Assembly: GCA_030448185.1 (NCBI GenBank)
Contig: JAUJNL010000036.1
Coordinates: forward strand, 1 to 50,864
DNA from: Cytophagales bacterium
GTDB taxonomy: Bacteria > Bacteroidota > Bacteroidia > Cytophagales > 172606-1
DNA: 50,864 bases
Reading direction: 5' to 3'
Shown: piece by piece, positions 1-9,600 of the stretch
How the letters are laid out: each line of letters starts with the position of its first letter
Numbering within the stretch: position 1 is the first letter of the stretch
Notes under the pieces: model-generated
Told to the model about the DNA's origin: nothing
The model's input: only the letters and a program-made list of their open reading frames with translations
Database searches by the model: none
Translations under genes and position numbers: made by a program

Positions 1-160
1 CTTTGGCATCGGTAGTGGTAAAGGCTGGGATTGACTTGCTGAATATGGTGCTGTTGGCAAGAGGTTGACGGGTAATTTTATCTACTACCTGAAGCATTTG
101 AGCGGCTCCTGGCAGGGAGAGCAATCCGAAGGAGAAGGTAAGTAGTATTTTTATGATCAT
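1..160 (-). CDS. N-terminus of a TonB-dependent receptor, partial
   Basis: An ATG at 160 (minus strand) opens 53 codons that run off the left edge. The first ~20 residues form a Sec signal peptide (MIIKILLTFSFGLLSLPGAA). The following segment, VVDKITRQPLANSTIF, resembles the start of the carboxypeptidase-regulatory-like (CarbopepD_reg) domain that precedes the plug of many Bacteroidota TonB-dependent outer-membrane receptors. Only the leader and the first strand of that domain are visible, so plug, barrel and substrate cannot be judged. It could instead be another secreted protein that begins with the same domain. Confidence 0.6.
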   Translation of the reverse strand, partial: MIIKILLTFSFGLLSLPGAAQMLQVVDKITRQPLANSTIFSKSIPAFTTTDAK

Positions 161-343
161 TTCGGGGGAAATTAGTAAGCTGCCTGTGTTAGTAAGCGGT
201 AACTATCCCTTTACCGGGTTTGCGTATTACAGTAAAATACAATGAAATAATGGGAAAAGAGGCCTATTTAGAATAGACCTCTTTTCCCGTAGTTACAGAA
301 TTTGCGTCAGTCGCCGTTGGAAACGTAAGTTCGTTCCCGCATT

Positions 344-3300
344 TTATTTTCCGGAACTACCACCGGGTTGCCCAATAGGTTCATATTCCTTGATAATATC
401 CAATGGCATGGCTTGTACTTTTTTATAATACGCCCCCCATTGAGAACTGAAGAAGGTATTTACCTTGCTAAGCGCCTCCCGACTCAATGCTTCTGCCTGC
501 TCAACCAGTTGCGTTTCGGTTTGGGTGGGAGCTTCGGTCCGGCGGCTTACATACTGGCCGGCTTCTTGCAGCTTCAGCACGGGTGTCACCGTATACACCC
601 TTGCGAATCCCTGCCGTTCGCTCCGCTTGCCAACGAGTGTTTCCCGAACCGATTTCAGTGAATCTTGTATGGCCTTAGTAGCCTGACGCAAGTCTTCGAT
701 TTCTTTGCCTCCCTTGGTCTGCAATTGAGCCAGCAGCAGTTCGGTAGCAGTAGTGGCTTCCTGAATCCGGTTGGTGGCGGCCGTTAGCTGATGCACATTT
801 TTATTGATGCGGTCTTGCAGGGCACGGCGGGCCATCATTGCTTTCTTATCAAATGGAACCCGTGGGTCCGGCAGTATCGTAACAAACGTTGAATCCTGAG
901 CTCCGTCATAGGCTACTACTAATTTATAACGGCCCGGCATCACCGGATCACCCGTCGGCTCTCCGCCAAATCTCCTGGCTCCGGGTATGCCTGGCATAAT
1001 CACAGCTGTTTCGGTCAAATCCCAGCTGATTCGTTGCACTCCCAGGGCGGTATCGGGGGCCTGCTTCAGGGTCCGGACCATCCTTCCGGTTTCGTCATAA
1101 ATCCGTATCTGAACGGAATCTGCTTTGGTGCTGGCTGGATCTGGTACGGGCATACCCGGTGCGGAAACGGTACTGGCTCCGGCTGGCATGGGAGGCATCA
1201 CATTGGAGTTCGGCTCGTCTGTCTTGTTTCCGGTATTTACCGTTACTGTATTTTGAGGCTTCTTTCCCGCCCGGGCAACAGATGCTACTGAGGGCGTAGA
1301 CGCTTTTGGCTTCGGCTTGATGTAGTAGGTCAGGTTAGCACCTGCCGGACGGTTCTTAGCCTGGTAAATACCCTCGGCATCTTTTCCGTATCCCTGCGGA
1401 CCACGATAAGTGGCCTGGTAGGCCTCGGCGCTTTCAAAGGCTACCAGCGGCTCGTCCAGTACTTTCGCTCCCGTAGCCGCCAGTTTACGTAAGGGACGGA
1501 TATTATCCAGCACGTAAATGGACCGGCCAAAAGTACCAATCACCAGATCGGCTTCCCGCTCCTGCAGGGCCAGGTCCGTGACCGGGGTAGCGGCAGGCAG
1601 GCCATTGTCCCACTGCGTCCAGGTTTTGCCTTCATCTATACTCACCCACAAGCCGTGTTCCGTACCCGCAAACATCAGGCGTGGTTCGGCAGGGTCTTGC
1701 AGGAAACAGAGGGCATAGCCTTTTGCTTTTTTCCCGTCCAGCAGGCGGGTCCAGGTTTTTCCAAAATCGGTAGTACGATAGAGGTAGGGAGCTAAATCAA
1801 TGCCCATGCGGTAGGCATTCGCTACTACGAAAGCTTCGCCTGCCTTGTGCCGTGAAGCAGTAATCTGCGCAATCCAGGCTTCTTTAGGCAAGCCCGGAAG
1901 ACGGCTGCTCACGTTAGCCCAGGATTTGCCGCCGTCCCGCGTGAGCTGTACCGTTCCATCATCGGTACCCACCCAAAGGACACCCTGCTGCAGGGTACTG
2001 GGGGCAATGGTCAGAATGGTATTATGATTTTCGGCCTGGGTTGCATCCACGGTGAGACCACCGCTGTCATCCTGTTTCTGATGTGCCGGATCATTGAGGG
2101 TCAGGTCGGGGGAAATGACGGTCCAGGTCATTCCTTTGTCGGTAGACTTGTGCAGAAACTGGCTGCCGGCGTACACGGTGGACTTCTCAAAGGGGTCAAG
2201 GGCAATACCCGTATTCCAGTTAAAACGCAACCGTGTCTTGAGGTCGGCGCCTATCGGTTTCACAAAAGCAGCTCCGCCAATCTGTTTGTCGTAACGGACG
2301 ATATTGCCCCCTTGCGACATGGCATAACCGTAGCGGGAATTCTCCGGATCGGGCACCACATCAAACCCGTCGGCCAGAATCAATGCCTGCCAGTAGCTGT
2401 TCCGGATGCCTCCCGCAAAAAACGTATAAGCGGGCCCCATCCAGGAGCCGTTGTCCTGCAAGCCTCCGTAGATGTTATAAGGTATTTCGTTGTCTACATT
2501 CACGTGGTAATATTGTCCTACCGGAATTGCTTCCGGGTTGGTCCAGCTTTTCCCGTGGTCACGGCTAATGGCCAGCCCGCCGTCGTTGCCTTCAATGATC
2601 AGGCCGGGGTTTTCCGGGTGAATCCAGAAAGCATGGTGGTCAGAATGGACTTGGTCGGGACTAGCCAGTACTTTAAACGACTTACCCCCGTCTTCACTAA
2701 ACGACAATGGGGCACTCAGTTTGTAAATGCGGTTTTCGTTTTTCGGATCGACGTATATCTCGTTATAGTAAAAAGGCCGGTCAGTAGCAATGGCCGGATC
2801 ATTGGTTACTAAAGTCCACTTCTCGCCCCCGTCGTCCGAACGATACAATCCATTTTTCGCCGCTTCTACCAAGGCATAGATCCGGTTTGGAGTACTACGG
2901 CTGATGGCTAAGCCCAGCCGGCCAAAATCTCCTTTGGGCAGCCCGTCGGCTTCGCCTTTCTTTTTCCAAGTCTTACCGCCATCATAAGTAATGTATAATC
3001 CGGAACCGGGACCGCCCGAGGTAAAATCCCAGGGTGTACGGCGGTGCTGCCACATAGCAACCACTAGCTTACTGGGGTTAGCGGGGTCCATAACCATTTC
3101 AGCCACCCCTGATTTTTCGTTCGTATACAATACCTGCTCCCAGGACTTGCCGCCGTTGGTGGTTTTATACACCCCTCGCTCCGGATGCTCTCCGAAAGGA
3201 TACCCGATGACTCCGGCGTACACCACTTCGGGGTTCAGCGGATCAATCAGGACGCGGTGAATGTTAAAGGTTTTCTCCAACCCCATGCAGGTCCAGGTTT

Positions 3301-3688
3301 TGCCACCGTCAATACTTTTGTAGATGCCCCCGCCCATATTTACCGAATTGCGCGGATTGCCTTCTCCCGTACCTACCCACACCACATTCGGGTTACTCTG
3401 CTGAATGGCGAGGGAGCCAATATTAATCGTTGGCTGCTCGTCAAAAACGGGGGTCCAGGTATCGCCCCCATTCACGCTTTTCCAAACGCCACCGGAAGCT
3501 GCTCCAACGTAAATGATGTCTGGATTATTGACTAAGGCATCAATGGCGGTAATACGGCCACCCATTACCGCAGGTCCAATACTACGGGCCTTCATCTGCT
3601 TAAACCCGGCAGTAGGTACCGGTTGGGCCAAGACACCGCTCCAACTTAGCCCTATGGCTACAAAGAAAAAAGAAAGCTTTTTGTACAT
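344..3688 (-). CDS. Secreted VPS10/sortilin-type BNR-repeat protein
   Basis: This is a large exported beta-propeller protein of about 1114 residues. Asp-box (BNR) repeats such as SIDGGKTW, TYDGGKTW, SDDGGEKW and TRDGGKSW recur through the first ~750 residues, as in the VPS10/sortilin 'glycosyl hydrolase' family of Bacteroidota. A Gly/Pro/Ser-rich linker follows, then a C-terminal coiled region rich in Gln, Glu and Leu. The open frame extends upstream to a TTG at 3733, but the ATG at 3688 gives a proper signal peptide (MYKKLSFFFVAIGLSWSGVLA), so I place the start there. The family is secreted or surface-exposed; binding or degradation of extracellular polymers is only inferred. The frame is intact over 3.3 kb. 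Confidence 0.88.
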   Translation of the reverse strand: MYKKLSFFFVAIGLSWSGVLAQPVPTAGFKQMKARSIGPAVMGGRITAIDALVNNPDIIYVGAASGGVWKSVNGGDTWTPVFDEQPTINIGSLAIQQSNPNVVWVGTGEGNPRNSVNMGGGIYKSIDGGKTWTCMGLEKTFNIHRVLIDPLNPEVVYAGVIGYPFGEHPERGVYKTTNGGKSWEQVLYTNEKSGVAEMVMDPANPSKLVVAMWQHRRTPWDFTSGGPGSGLYITYDGGKTWKKKGEADGLPKGDFGRLGLAISRSTPNRIYALVEAAKNGLYRSDDGGEKWTLVTNDPAIATDRPFYYNEIYVDPKNENRIYKLSAPLSFSEDGGKSFKVLASPDQVHSDHHAFWIHPENPGLIIEGNDGGLAISRDHGKSWTNPEAIPVGQYYHVNVDNEIPYNIYGGLQDNGSWMGPAYTFFAGGIRNSYWQALILADGFDVVPDPENSRYGYAMSQGGNIVRYDKQIGGAAFVKPIGADLKTRLRFNWNTGIALDPFEKSTVYAGSQFLHKSTDKGMTWTVISPDLTLNDPAHQKQDDSGGLTVDATQAENHNTILTIAPSTLQQGVLWVGTDDGTVQLTRDGGKSWANVSSRLPGLPKEAWIAQITASRHKAGEAFVVANAYRMGIDLAPYLYRTTDFGKTWTRLLDGKKAKGYALCFLQDPAEPRLMFAGTEHGLWVSIDEGKTWTQWDNGLPAATPVTDLALQEREADLVIGTFGRSIYVLDNIRPLRKLAATGAKVLDEPLVAFESAEAYQATYRGPQGYGKDAEGIYQAKNRPAGANLTYYIKPKPKASTPSVASVARAGKKPQNTVTVNTGNKTDEPNSNVMPPMPAGASTVSAPGMPVPDPASTKADSVQIRIYDETGRMVRTLKQAPDTALGVQRISWDLTETAVIMPGIPGARRFGGEPTGDPVMPGRYKLVVAYDGAQDSTFVTILPDPRVPFDKKAMMARRALQDRINKNVHQLTAATNRIQEATTATELLLAQLQTKGGKEIEDLRQATKAIQDSLKSVRETLVGKRSERQGFARVYTVTPVLKLQEAGQYVSRRTEAPTQTETQLVEQAEALSREALSKVNTFFSSQWGAYYKKVQAMPLDIIKEYEPIGQPGGSSGK

Positions 3689-3745
3689 AGCAGAAGGATA
3701 AAATCGGACGGGTTTAGACTGTGTTCTCTTCAAATCGCTGAATGG

Positions 3746-3874
3746 GCCAATTTAGTTGTTATAAAATCGTGCATCCGCATTCCAAGTGCGGATGCACAGA
3801 GAAGCGCATTTTAAATACGCCTTTCCGAAGTTCCGCATTTTCAATGCGGAACAACTCCTAAAGACTAAATTGGC
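3746..3874. repeat. MITE-like palindromic repeat, copy A (three hairpins)
   Basis: The ends are inverted repeats: GCCAATTTAGT at 3746 and its complement ending at 3874, with partial matching further inward. Inside are three hairpins: a perfect 11-bp stem GTGCATCCGCA/TGCGGATGCAC (3769-3796), a weaker GCGCATTT/AAATACGC pair, and a perfect 10-bp stem GTTCCGCATT/AATGCGGAAC. The same order of hairpin modules recurs at 30683-30854. It lies between the start of the VPS10 protein gene and the IS630 element, which is inserted a few bases to its right. It has no coding capacity. No clear target duplication is visible. Confidence 0.65.
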
Positions 3875-4271
3875 GGGGTAGTAGTACTCTGTAACCTTAG
3901 TTATTAGAAGTGGAATTGGTATTATTACCAGAATCCAGGCTTAGTTCATTTTCGGGATTGACTTTAATGTAATGCCTTTTGAGTTTGGTTCGAGCTTTAG
4001 GGGTATCAAAGAGCCAATTGATTTTGACTTTCTTTTCGTTACGTTCCTTCATCCAAGCCATTACCTCTTGCCGTAAGGTATCAATCGTAGCAATTCTTCG
4101 ATCCAGACACTGCTTGGAAAGGGCGGAAAACTCAATTTCGGCTATGTTCAGCCAGGAAGCATGTTTAGGCGTATAATGGAAGATAAATTTGTGTTTGAGT
4201 TCATAGGCTCTCTCCACAGGTAAGTGTTGGTAAAAACTGCCCGCTTGGTGAGTGTTGAGATTATCCTGCAC

Positions 4272-4298
4272 CGAGCCGATGTTACGCAACGTATCAGG
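4272..4298. repeat. 27-bp insertion next to the second catalytic Asp codon of the IS630 transposase
   Basis: In the transposase frame this adds nine residues (PDTLRNIGS) between KIHL and VQDNLNTH, two residues before the second catalytic Asp. IS630 relatives, as I remember them, read straight from IHL into VQDNLNTH. The insertion is an imperfect palindrome (TACG-TTG-CGTA core). On the plus strand it begins GAGCCGATGTTACGC and ends GTATCAGGT, an inverted relative of the insertion at 4541-4566. Confidence 0.55.
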
Positions 4299-4540
4299 TA
4301 AGTGAATTTTTTCGGTGTATGGATAATGCTCCTTGAGCAGTTTATCCATGAATTGAGCGTAATCTTTTTTGGTCCGCTGCGCTCTTACCTCAATGTACCG
4401 CTGGTGAGTATCTAAGTCATAAGCCAGCAGCACACAAGCCGTTCCTTTCCGCTCATACTCATAATCCTGCTTTTGAGACTTACCACTCTGCATGGGTATG
4501 TGGGTGATTACTTCTCCGATCAACTGACAAGGTCTTTCAT

Positions 4541-4566
4541 GGACCTGCTACGCGCAGCATCGGCTC
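4541..4566. repeat. 26-bp insertion splitting the first catalytic Asp codon of the IS630 transposase
   Basis: Removing these 26 bases restores a continuous frame reading ARIV-LDERPCQLIGE, the normal first-Asp motif of the family. With them in place the frame shifts and hits a stop. On the plus strand the insertion reads ACCTGCTACGCGCAGC followed by ATCGGCTC. This aligns with the reverse complement of 4272-4298 at about 19 positions once a 3-base gap is allowed. The core GCTACGCGCAGC is nearly palindromic. Confidence 0.55.
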
Positions 4567-4697
4567 CCAATACGATCCGGGCTTGTTTTTCATCCCCTGG
4601 TTTACTATATACGTCTAAGACATCCTCCATCCTGGCTAAGTACTCCCCGTCTATTTTACCGATGCACCACTGCTTTTTCAGCCAAGGCTTAAGCTCA

Positions 4698-4705
4698 TTT
4701 TTTTT
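4698..4705 (-). promoter_or_regulatory. A8 slippery tract, probable -1 frameshift site
   Basis: Eight consecutive A on the coding (minus) strand lie at the end of the first transposase frame. Reading in frame 0 gives QLKKMSLSLG and a stop. A one-base backward slip gives QLKKNELKPWLKKQWCI, which joins the DDE half. Slippage on A-runs is an established way of producing fused transposases in two-frame insertion sequences. Confidence 0.55.
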
Positions 4706-5216
4706 AATTGTTCCCCTACCGCCTGATGCGATACGGACGCTACTACCTGTAGTTCCACCAGTTTATCGGCCAGCATTCTTAATGTCCACTTACTGTGTCC
4801 TTCTGGGGCCTCACTACAAGCTAAAGCCGTAAGTTGAGCCTGAGCCGCTTTACTAAACTTAGTCGGCTGACCACTCCGGGGCTTCTCCTCTAGAGCATCC
4901 ACTAGCTGCCGGCTCTCATTATAGCGCCCCGTGATATTATAGACCGTGGCCAGACTTACTCCTGCTTGCTGAGCTACCTCTTGCGGCTTTAATCCTTGAT
5001 GAAGCCTCAGTAATACCTGGGCCCGTTTGAGCATTCGCACTTGGTGAGTGCCTTTCCCTAACATACTCTCTAACTGTGCTACTGCTGCTGCCTTCAGTGA
5101 TACTGACTTGATAACCCGGTCCATTTCCTTTTTACATTGGTACTTAGCTAAGTACTTCTTCTCAAGAACTAAGGTTACACAGTACTAGTAGCCGGCCGCT
5201 AATTTGGTATAGCTAC

Positions 5217-6662
5217 TTACTCATAAATGGGCAGGGGCTCAAAGATGCCGGGTACCGGGCTGGGGGCGTTCCGGTTGGAGTTAATTTCATTTTGCGAATA
5301 GATGAAACGCCACGGCAGTTGGCCTCCCGAATTGGGAGGCAGCTTTATGCCATATGGTTCATTACGGGTGCGCCGTTCGTCGTTCCAGCCGAGGTGGGTA
5401 CCATAAAAGGTAACATAGCGTTCCTGCAAAATTTCCCGCAATAAGGCATTTTCCGGAGCAATACCATCCGAATTTTCCATACCACCCGCAGTGAAGTCCC
5501 GAGCCTCATAGGGCTGATATGTCGAGGGAGCACTGGCCTGGTAGGTGGGGTCGATGTATCCCCCTTTACTGAGGAAATTTCGGTAGGTGTTTAGATACCC
5601 GAGGGCAGCCTCAAATCCTTTTCCGGCCCGTAACGCCGTTTCAGCTAACGTCAGGATATTCTCCTGGTAGGTAACCAGGGGAAATTTAGCATCTATGGCA
5701 AAAAAGCCTTTGGCGGTAACGGTACTGGAGGTATTCGGCTCCATTACCCCCCGGGTATTTACCCCATTCGGCTGGTAGTAAAACCGGAACCGGGCCGTTT
5801 CGTCCGTCTTGGCATTGCCCCGGTACGTTGCACCAGCCGGATTTAACAAACTGACGTTGTAGGCCCCTACGGCAGAGATATCACCGGGACGGGACTGCGT
5901 CAGAAAGGCGTAGAACTGATTTTGGTTTACGCTGGGAATGGTACCGTGCGGTGCATACAAGGAATTAGCAAACGTACCAATTCCTTTTTCAGCCGCCGCA
6001 AAGGCTGCCGCATACTGCTTCATGTCTACCAGCAGACGGGCTTTAAGGGTATAGGCAACCGGTATCCATTTAGCCGCGTCCCCGCTAAAGTGAATGTCCT
6101 CTGCTCCTACGGTACCCACTCCGGATTCCAACTCTCCAATGGCTTCCTCAAGCAGGGCAATGAGCTTGGGGTATACTTCGAGCTGGCTTTCAAAGGCCGG
6201 ATTGGGAAACTCCTGAATCTGGGCGGCCTGATCATAGGGAATATTGCCCCACAATTCAGTGGCGGTGGCCAGTGAATTAACCATTACAATCTTGGCGATG
6301 CCCGTCATCTTCCGGTTATTGAGGGCCGAAGCTTTATTGATTGTAATCCGGCTATTGTTTACCGTTCCCCGGAATACATTATTCCACTCCGTGTCATACA
6401 CCCCGGCAGTTACGTTGTACAGGTAGTAGTCCCGCCATTGCCGGTCGTGCCCGGTAGCATAGCCCGTCCAAATAGAAACCAGGAGGCTGGCAATGCCTTC
6501 CTGTACGACTACGTTAGCCAACTGGGCACCCGTCAGGGTCAAGCTTCCCGGTGCATCGGTCGGGTTGTTGGGGTCCACGTTCAGATCATCTACCATGGAC
6601 TTGCAGGCGACGAGGCACAAACTTAACAGACCTGTTACAACAGGTTTATAAAATCGCTTCAT
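5217..6662 (-). CDS. SusD/RagB-like outer-membrane nutrient-binding lipoprotein
   Basis: The protein has 481 residues with a lipoprotein signal (lipobox LVAC, Cys20) followed by the acidic/Asn-rich start typical of SusD-like proteins (VDDLNVDPNNPTDA). TPR-type helices lie in the middle, and a C-terminal QNEINSNRNAP segment matches the usual 'P-x-E-I-N-x-N' region of the SusD-like_2 group. It would sit on the cell surface as the lid of the SusC transporter. The SusC gene lies 17 bases upstream and is presumably co-transcribed. No glycosidase or peptidase partner is adjacent, so the ligand cannot be guessed. The frame is intact although the partner SusC is broken. Confidence 0.92.
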   Translation of the reverse strand: MKRFYKPVVTGLLSLCLVACKSMVDDLNVDPNNPTDAPGSLTLTGAQLANVVVQEGIASLLVSIWTGYATGHDRQWRDYYLYNVTAGVYDTEWNNVFRGTVNNSRITINKASALNNRKMTGIAKIVMVNSLATATELWGNIPYDQAAQIQEFPNPAFESQLEVYPKLIALLEEAIGELESGVGTVGAEDIHFSGDAAKWIPVAYTLKARLLVDMKQYAAAFAAAEKGIGTFANSLYAPHGTIPSVNQNQFYAFLTQSRPGDISAVGAYNVSLLNPAGATYRGNAKTDETARFRFYYQPNGVNTRGVMEPNTSSTVTAKGFFAIDAKFPLVTYQENILTLAETALRAGKGFEAALGYLNTYRNFLSKGGYIDPTYQASAPSTYQPYEARDFTAGGMENSDGIAPENALLREILQERYVTFYGTHLGWNDERRTRNEPYGIKLPPNSGGQLPWRFIYSQNEINSNRNAPSPVPGIFEPLPIYE

Positions 6663-6679
6663 GGTTTTTAGGTTAGGGA

Positions 6680-9600
6680 TTAATAATTGAATCGGACACT
6701 GAAAACCAAGGATTTGGTGTTGGGGCTGTTGAAATAGTCCTGCCCTTGGGAGTTGCCTACGCCCCCCAGATTGGTCTCGGGATCAATGCCCACTACCGTT
6801 GGTCCATAAGACCGGATTCCGGCCGGTTACCGACAAATCAATGGATTGAGCTTTCTTTTTTGCGGAACGCTTCCGAGTTAAAGCTGTAGCCTAGGGTAAC
6901 TTCCCGCAGGCGAGTCCAGCTGCCATCTTTGATAAACTGTTCTACCAGAGTGCTGAATCCGCCCCCAATGGAGGTGTAGTACGATTCGTCCAGTAACACG
7001 GGTCCTGCCCCAAAATCGGTGATATTACCCCGTACGGTGCTGCCCGCGGGAATAATTTTACCCGCGTAATTCTTTAGATCCTGAGCTAGCGTTACCTCAT
7101 TGGCTACATCCTGATGGGTACCAAAGTTGTAGAGAACTCCTTGCGTACCCGCGTAAAAGTCGCCTCCTGGAAGGTTTCAAAGAGCACGTTCAGGGAAAAA
7201 ATTTTTCAAAGATAGATTGGTACCGAAACCGGCCCGCCAGTCAGGATTGGCATCCCCAATAACCTGGAAAGCGGGTGCCACTTGCGGGAAACCGTTGGCA
7301 TTAAGTGCCAGCGAACCATCCTCAGATCGTAAATAAGCCCCTCCGTAATGAGAAGAAATAGCGTAGCCTACTTTAGCCACGGTGCTGGCGGTGCTGCTAA
7401 AGCCACCCAGGTGATATTGTCCGTTCCGCCCAGATCCGTTACGCGGTTGACATTACGGCTCCAGTTAGCAAATACGTTCCAGCTCAAGTCTTTTCGATCC
7501 AGCAGTTTGTAATTCAGGTCTATCTCTATTCCCTTATTCTCCATAGTACCGACATTGGTATACTTCTGGGTGAAACCGGTAGACCCCGCGGTAGAAACGT
7601 TTAGTAACAAGTCCGCAATTTTATTCTGGTAATAGGTAAAGCCTGCCGAAAGCTTACTGTTGAAGAACCGCAGATCAGTACCTAATTCCCATTCGGTTTT
7701 TCGTTCAGGACGCAGTTCCGGATCACCCTGGCGGTTGCTTTGCACGAAAGCGCCTCCGTACCCGGTACCGCTCAGGCCGCTGGCCCAATCGCTGAAAGTA
7801 GCATTTACAAAAGTGGTGGCGTTCTGGTAAGCGGTTGGCTGTATCCCTACTACCCCGTAGGAAGCACGGAACTTCCCAAAGGAAAGAATACGGTTGTTGA
7901 TCAAGGCCGGAAGCTGGGTAAACTGCCAGGCAACATCGGCAGATGGGTAGTAGAAGGTAGACTGTGATTCACTGCCGAAAGTAGAACCGGCTTCACCGGC
8001 CCCGGATAGATTTACAAATAGCTGATCATCGAAACCCAGGCTGAGCGTGGAATATAACCGGGCCATCCGGCGGGTAGAACGTTCATTGTACGGTTCATTA
8101 TTAGCCCGGATCGAGTTGGTGAAGTTCAGGGGGCCATCCGGGATGGTGAAGTTGGTCATGGTGCCTCCCAACCGGTAGTATTTGCGGTCGTTTACGTTAA
8201 AGCCTACAATTAGAGTACTGGTTAAATTGGTGCCGAAATTTTTGGAAGCCCGGCCGATTGCATCAAAGTTTAATTCGGTTTCTTTCAGCATTTCTTCTTC
8301 AAAGCTGCCTAGCCCACTGGCGGTTGCCGTCCACATCGGGAAGTTGGTAACCCGCCGGTCCGTATAGCTGTCAATTCCTCCGCGGGTGGTGATGTCCAGC
8401 CACTTCATGGGTGAGACCACCACTTCAGAGCTGACTATAAACCGGTCCACTTCCGAAAAGTTGGTTTGTTCTTTAATGGCAAACAGGGGATTGTTGTAGA
8501 TGGGATTCGCCGACGCACCCAGGTAATTGCGGTAAGACCGTTGCCGGTTCGGGATGGGACTGGCAGTAGCGCTGGCATAATAGTCACCGATGTAGGCCCG
8601 GCTGTCGAAATCAGCGGGTGTACGAAGCATGCCAATGTAAAGCCCATTTACGCTATTACTTCGCTGCACCCGGTTAGAGGTGCTTCGTACGTAGGTAGCA
8701 TTGGTGGAGGCGCGGATGATGTCATTAAACTGCCTTTGACTATTAAAGCGAACAGAAGTCCGGTTGTAATCACTCGTTCCTCTCAAAATACCCTTCTGCC
8801 GCAAGTCGCCCAGGCTGAGGTAAAAGTTACCTTTGTCGTTGCCACCGCTTACGCTCAGGTTGTTATCGAAGTAAGTACCCGTCCGGAATATTTCCTTTTT
8901 AACTTCATCCCGGTACGTTTCTGTGGCGTTTTTTTGAATAATAGGATAAAATACCTGTCCATTATAGGCTTCAAAACGCTGCCCGTCCCTATTCACCACA
9001 TCCGCTTCTCCGGAACGGTCGGCGATTTTATCTCCCCAGGAGTTGGCAGCTGCCGGATTATACACCCCGCCTGAACCCTGCCCGTAGGTGTCCTGCAGAG
9101 GATGGTAGCGGTTAGGGCGGTCTAAGGACAAGCTGGAGTTAAATGAAACATTGAGTTTATTATTATCGGCTCCTTTTTTGGTAGTGATTACAATTACCCC
9201 ATTAGCCGCCCGGGACCCCCATAATGCCGCGGCAGAGGCGCCTTTCAGTATTTGCATACTGGCTATATCTTCCGGATTAATGTCGTTTAAGCGTGACTGT
9301 TGGGTAACCCCCGCATTTTGACCACCGGCAGACGCATCTCGCAGAGTAGAATTAGCTTGGAAAGTAGAGTTACTCACGGGAATGCCGTCCACAATGACCA
9401 GGGGCTGATTTGAACCAGTGATGGTGTTTTGCCCCCGAATCTGAATGGTGGAGCCAGCGCCAGGATCACCGGATGAACGGGTAATGCGAACGCCGGCTGC
9501 CCGCCCGGCTATCCCATTAAGCACCCCCGTTTCCCCGGATCGGGTGATGTCCGCTGCTGCTATTTTGGAAGCAGTGGAACCCAATTTGTCGGCATCTTCT

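Larger units (their letters stand above)
3897..5124 (-). pseudogene. IS630 transposase, two-frame, disrupted in the catalytic core
   Basis: The first reading frame (5124 to 4678) encodes ~148 residues with a helix-turn-helix region (QEVAQQAGVSLATVYNIT) and a homeodomain-like second half. It ends just after a run of eight A (4698-4705), where a -1 slip would continue into LKPWLKKQWCI, so frameshift expression is likely ancestral. The second frame holds the DDE domain: VQDNLNTH (second D), HYTPKHASWLN and AEIEFS (E). Two short insertions spoil it. A 26-bp one splits the first catalytic Asp codon (VL-D-ERPCQLIGE) and shifts the frame. A 27-bp one adds nine residues just before VQDNLNTH. Family identity is firm; loss of activity is inferred. 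Confidence 0.85.
3882..5188 (-). mobile_element. IS630-family insertion sequence, decayed
   Basis: Terminal inverted repeats frame the transposase: AGTACTCTGTAACCTTAGTT on the left and the complement of AGTACTGTGTAACCTTAGTT on the right, one mismatch in 20. TA dinucleotides flank both ends, as expected for IS630 elements, which insert at TA. Because TA also occurs inside the end sequence, the exact boundary is uncertain by a few bases. The element sits directly beside palindromic repeat A. It is probably immobile because the transposase is broken (see its entry). Confidence 0.8.

Noticed and set aside
2024..2812. 262-codon open frame on the plus strand
   Set aside because: It is antisense to the VPS10/BNR gene and shows no family resemblance; the minus-strand gene has clear Asp-box repeats and a signal peptide.
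8466..9074. 202-codon open frame on the plus strand
   Set aside because: Antisense to the SusC plug and barrel; a shadow of the real coding frame.
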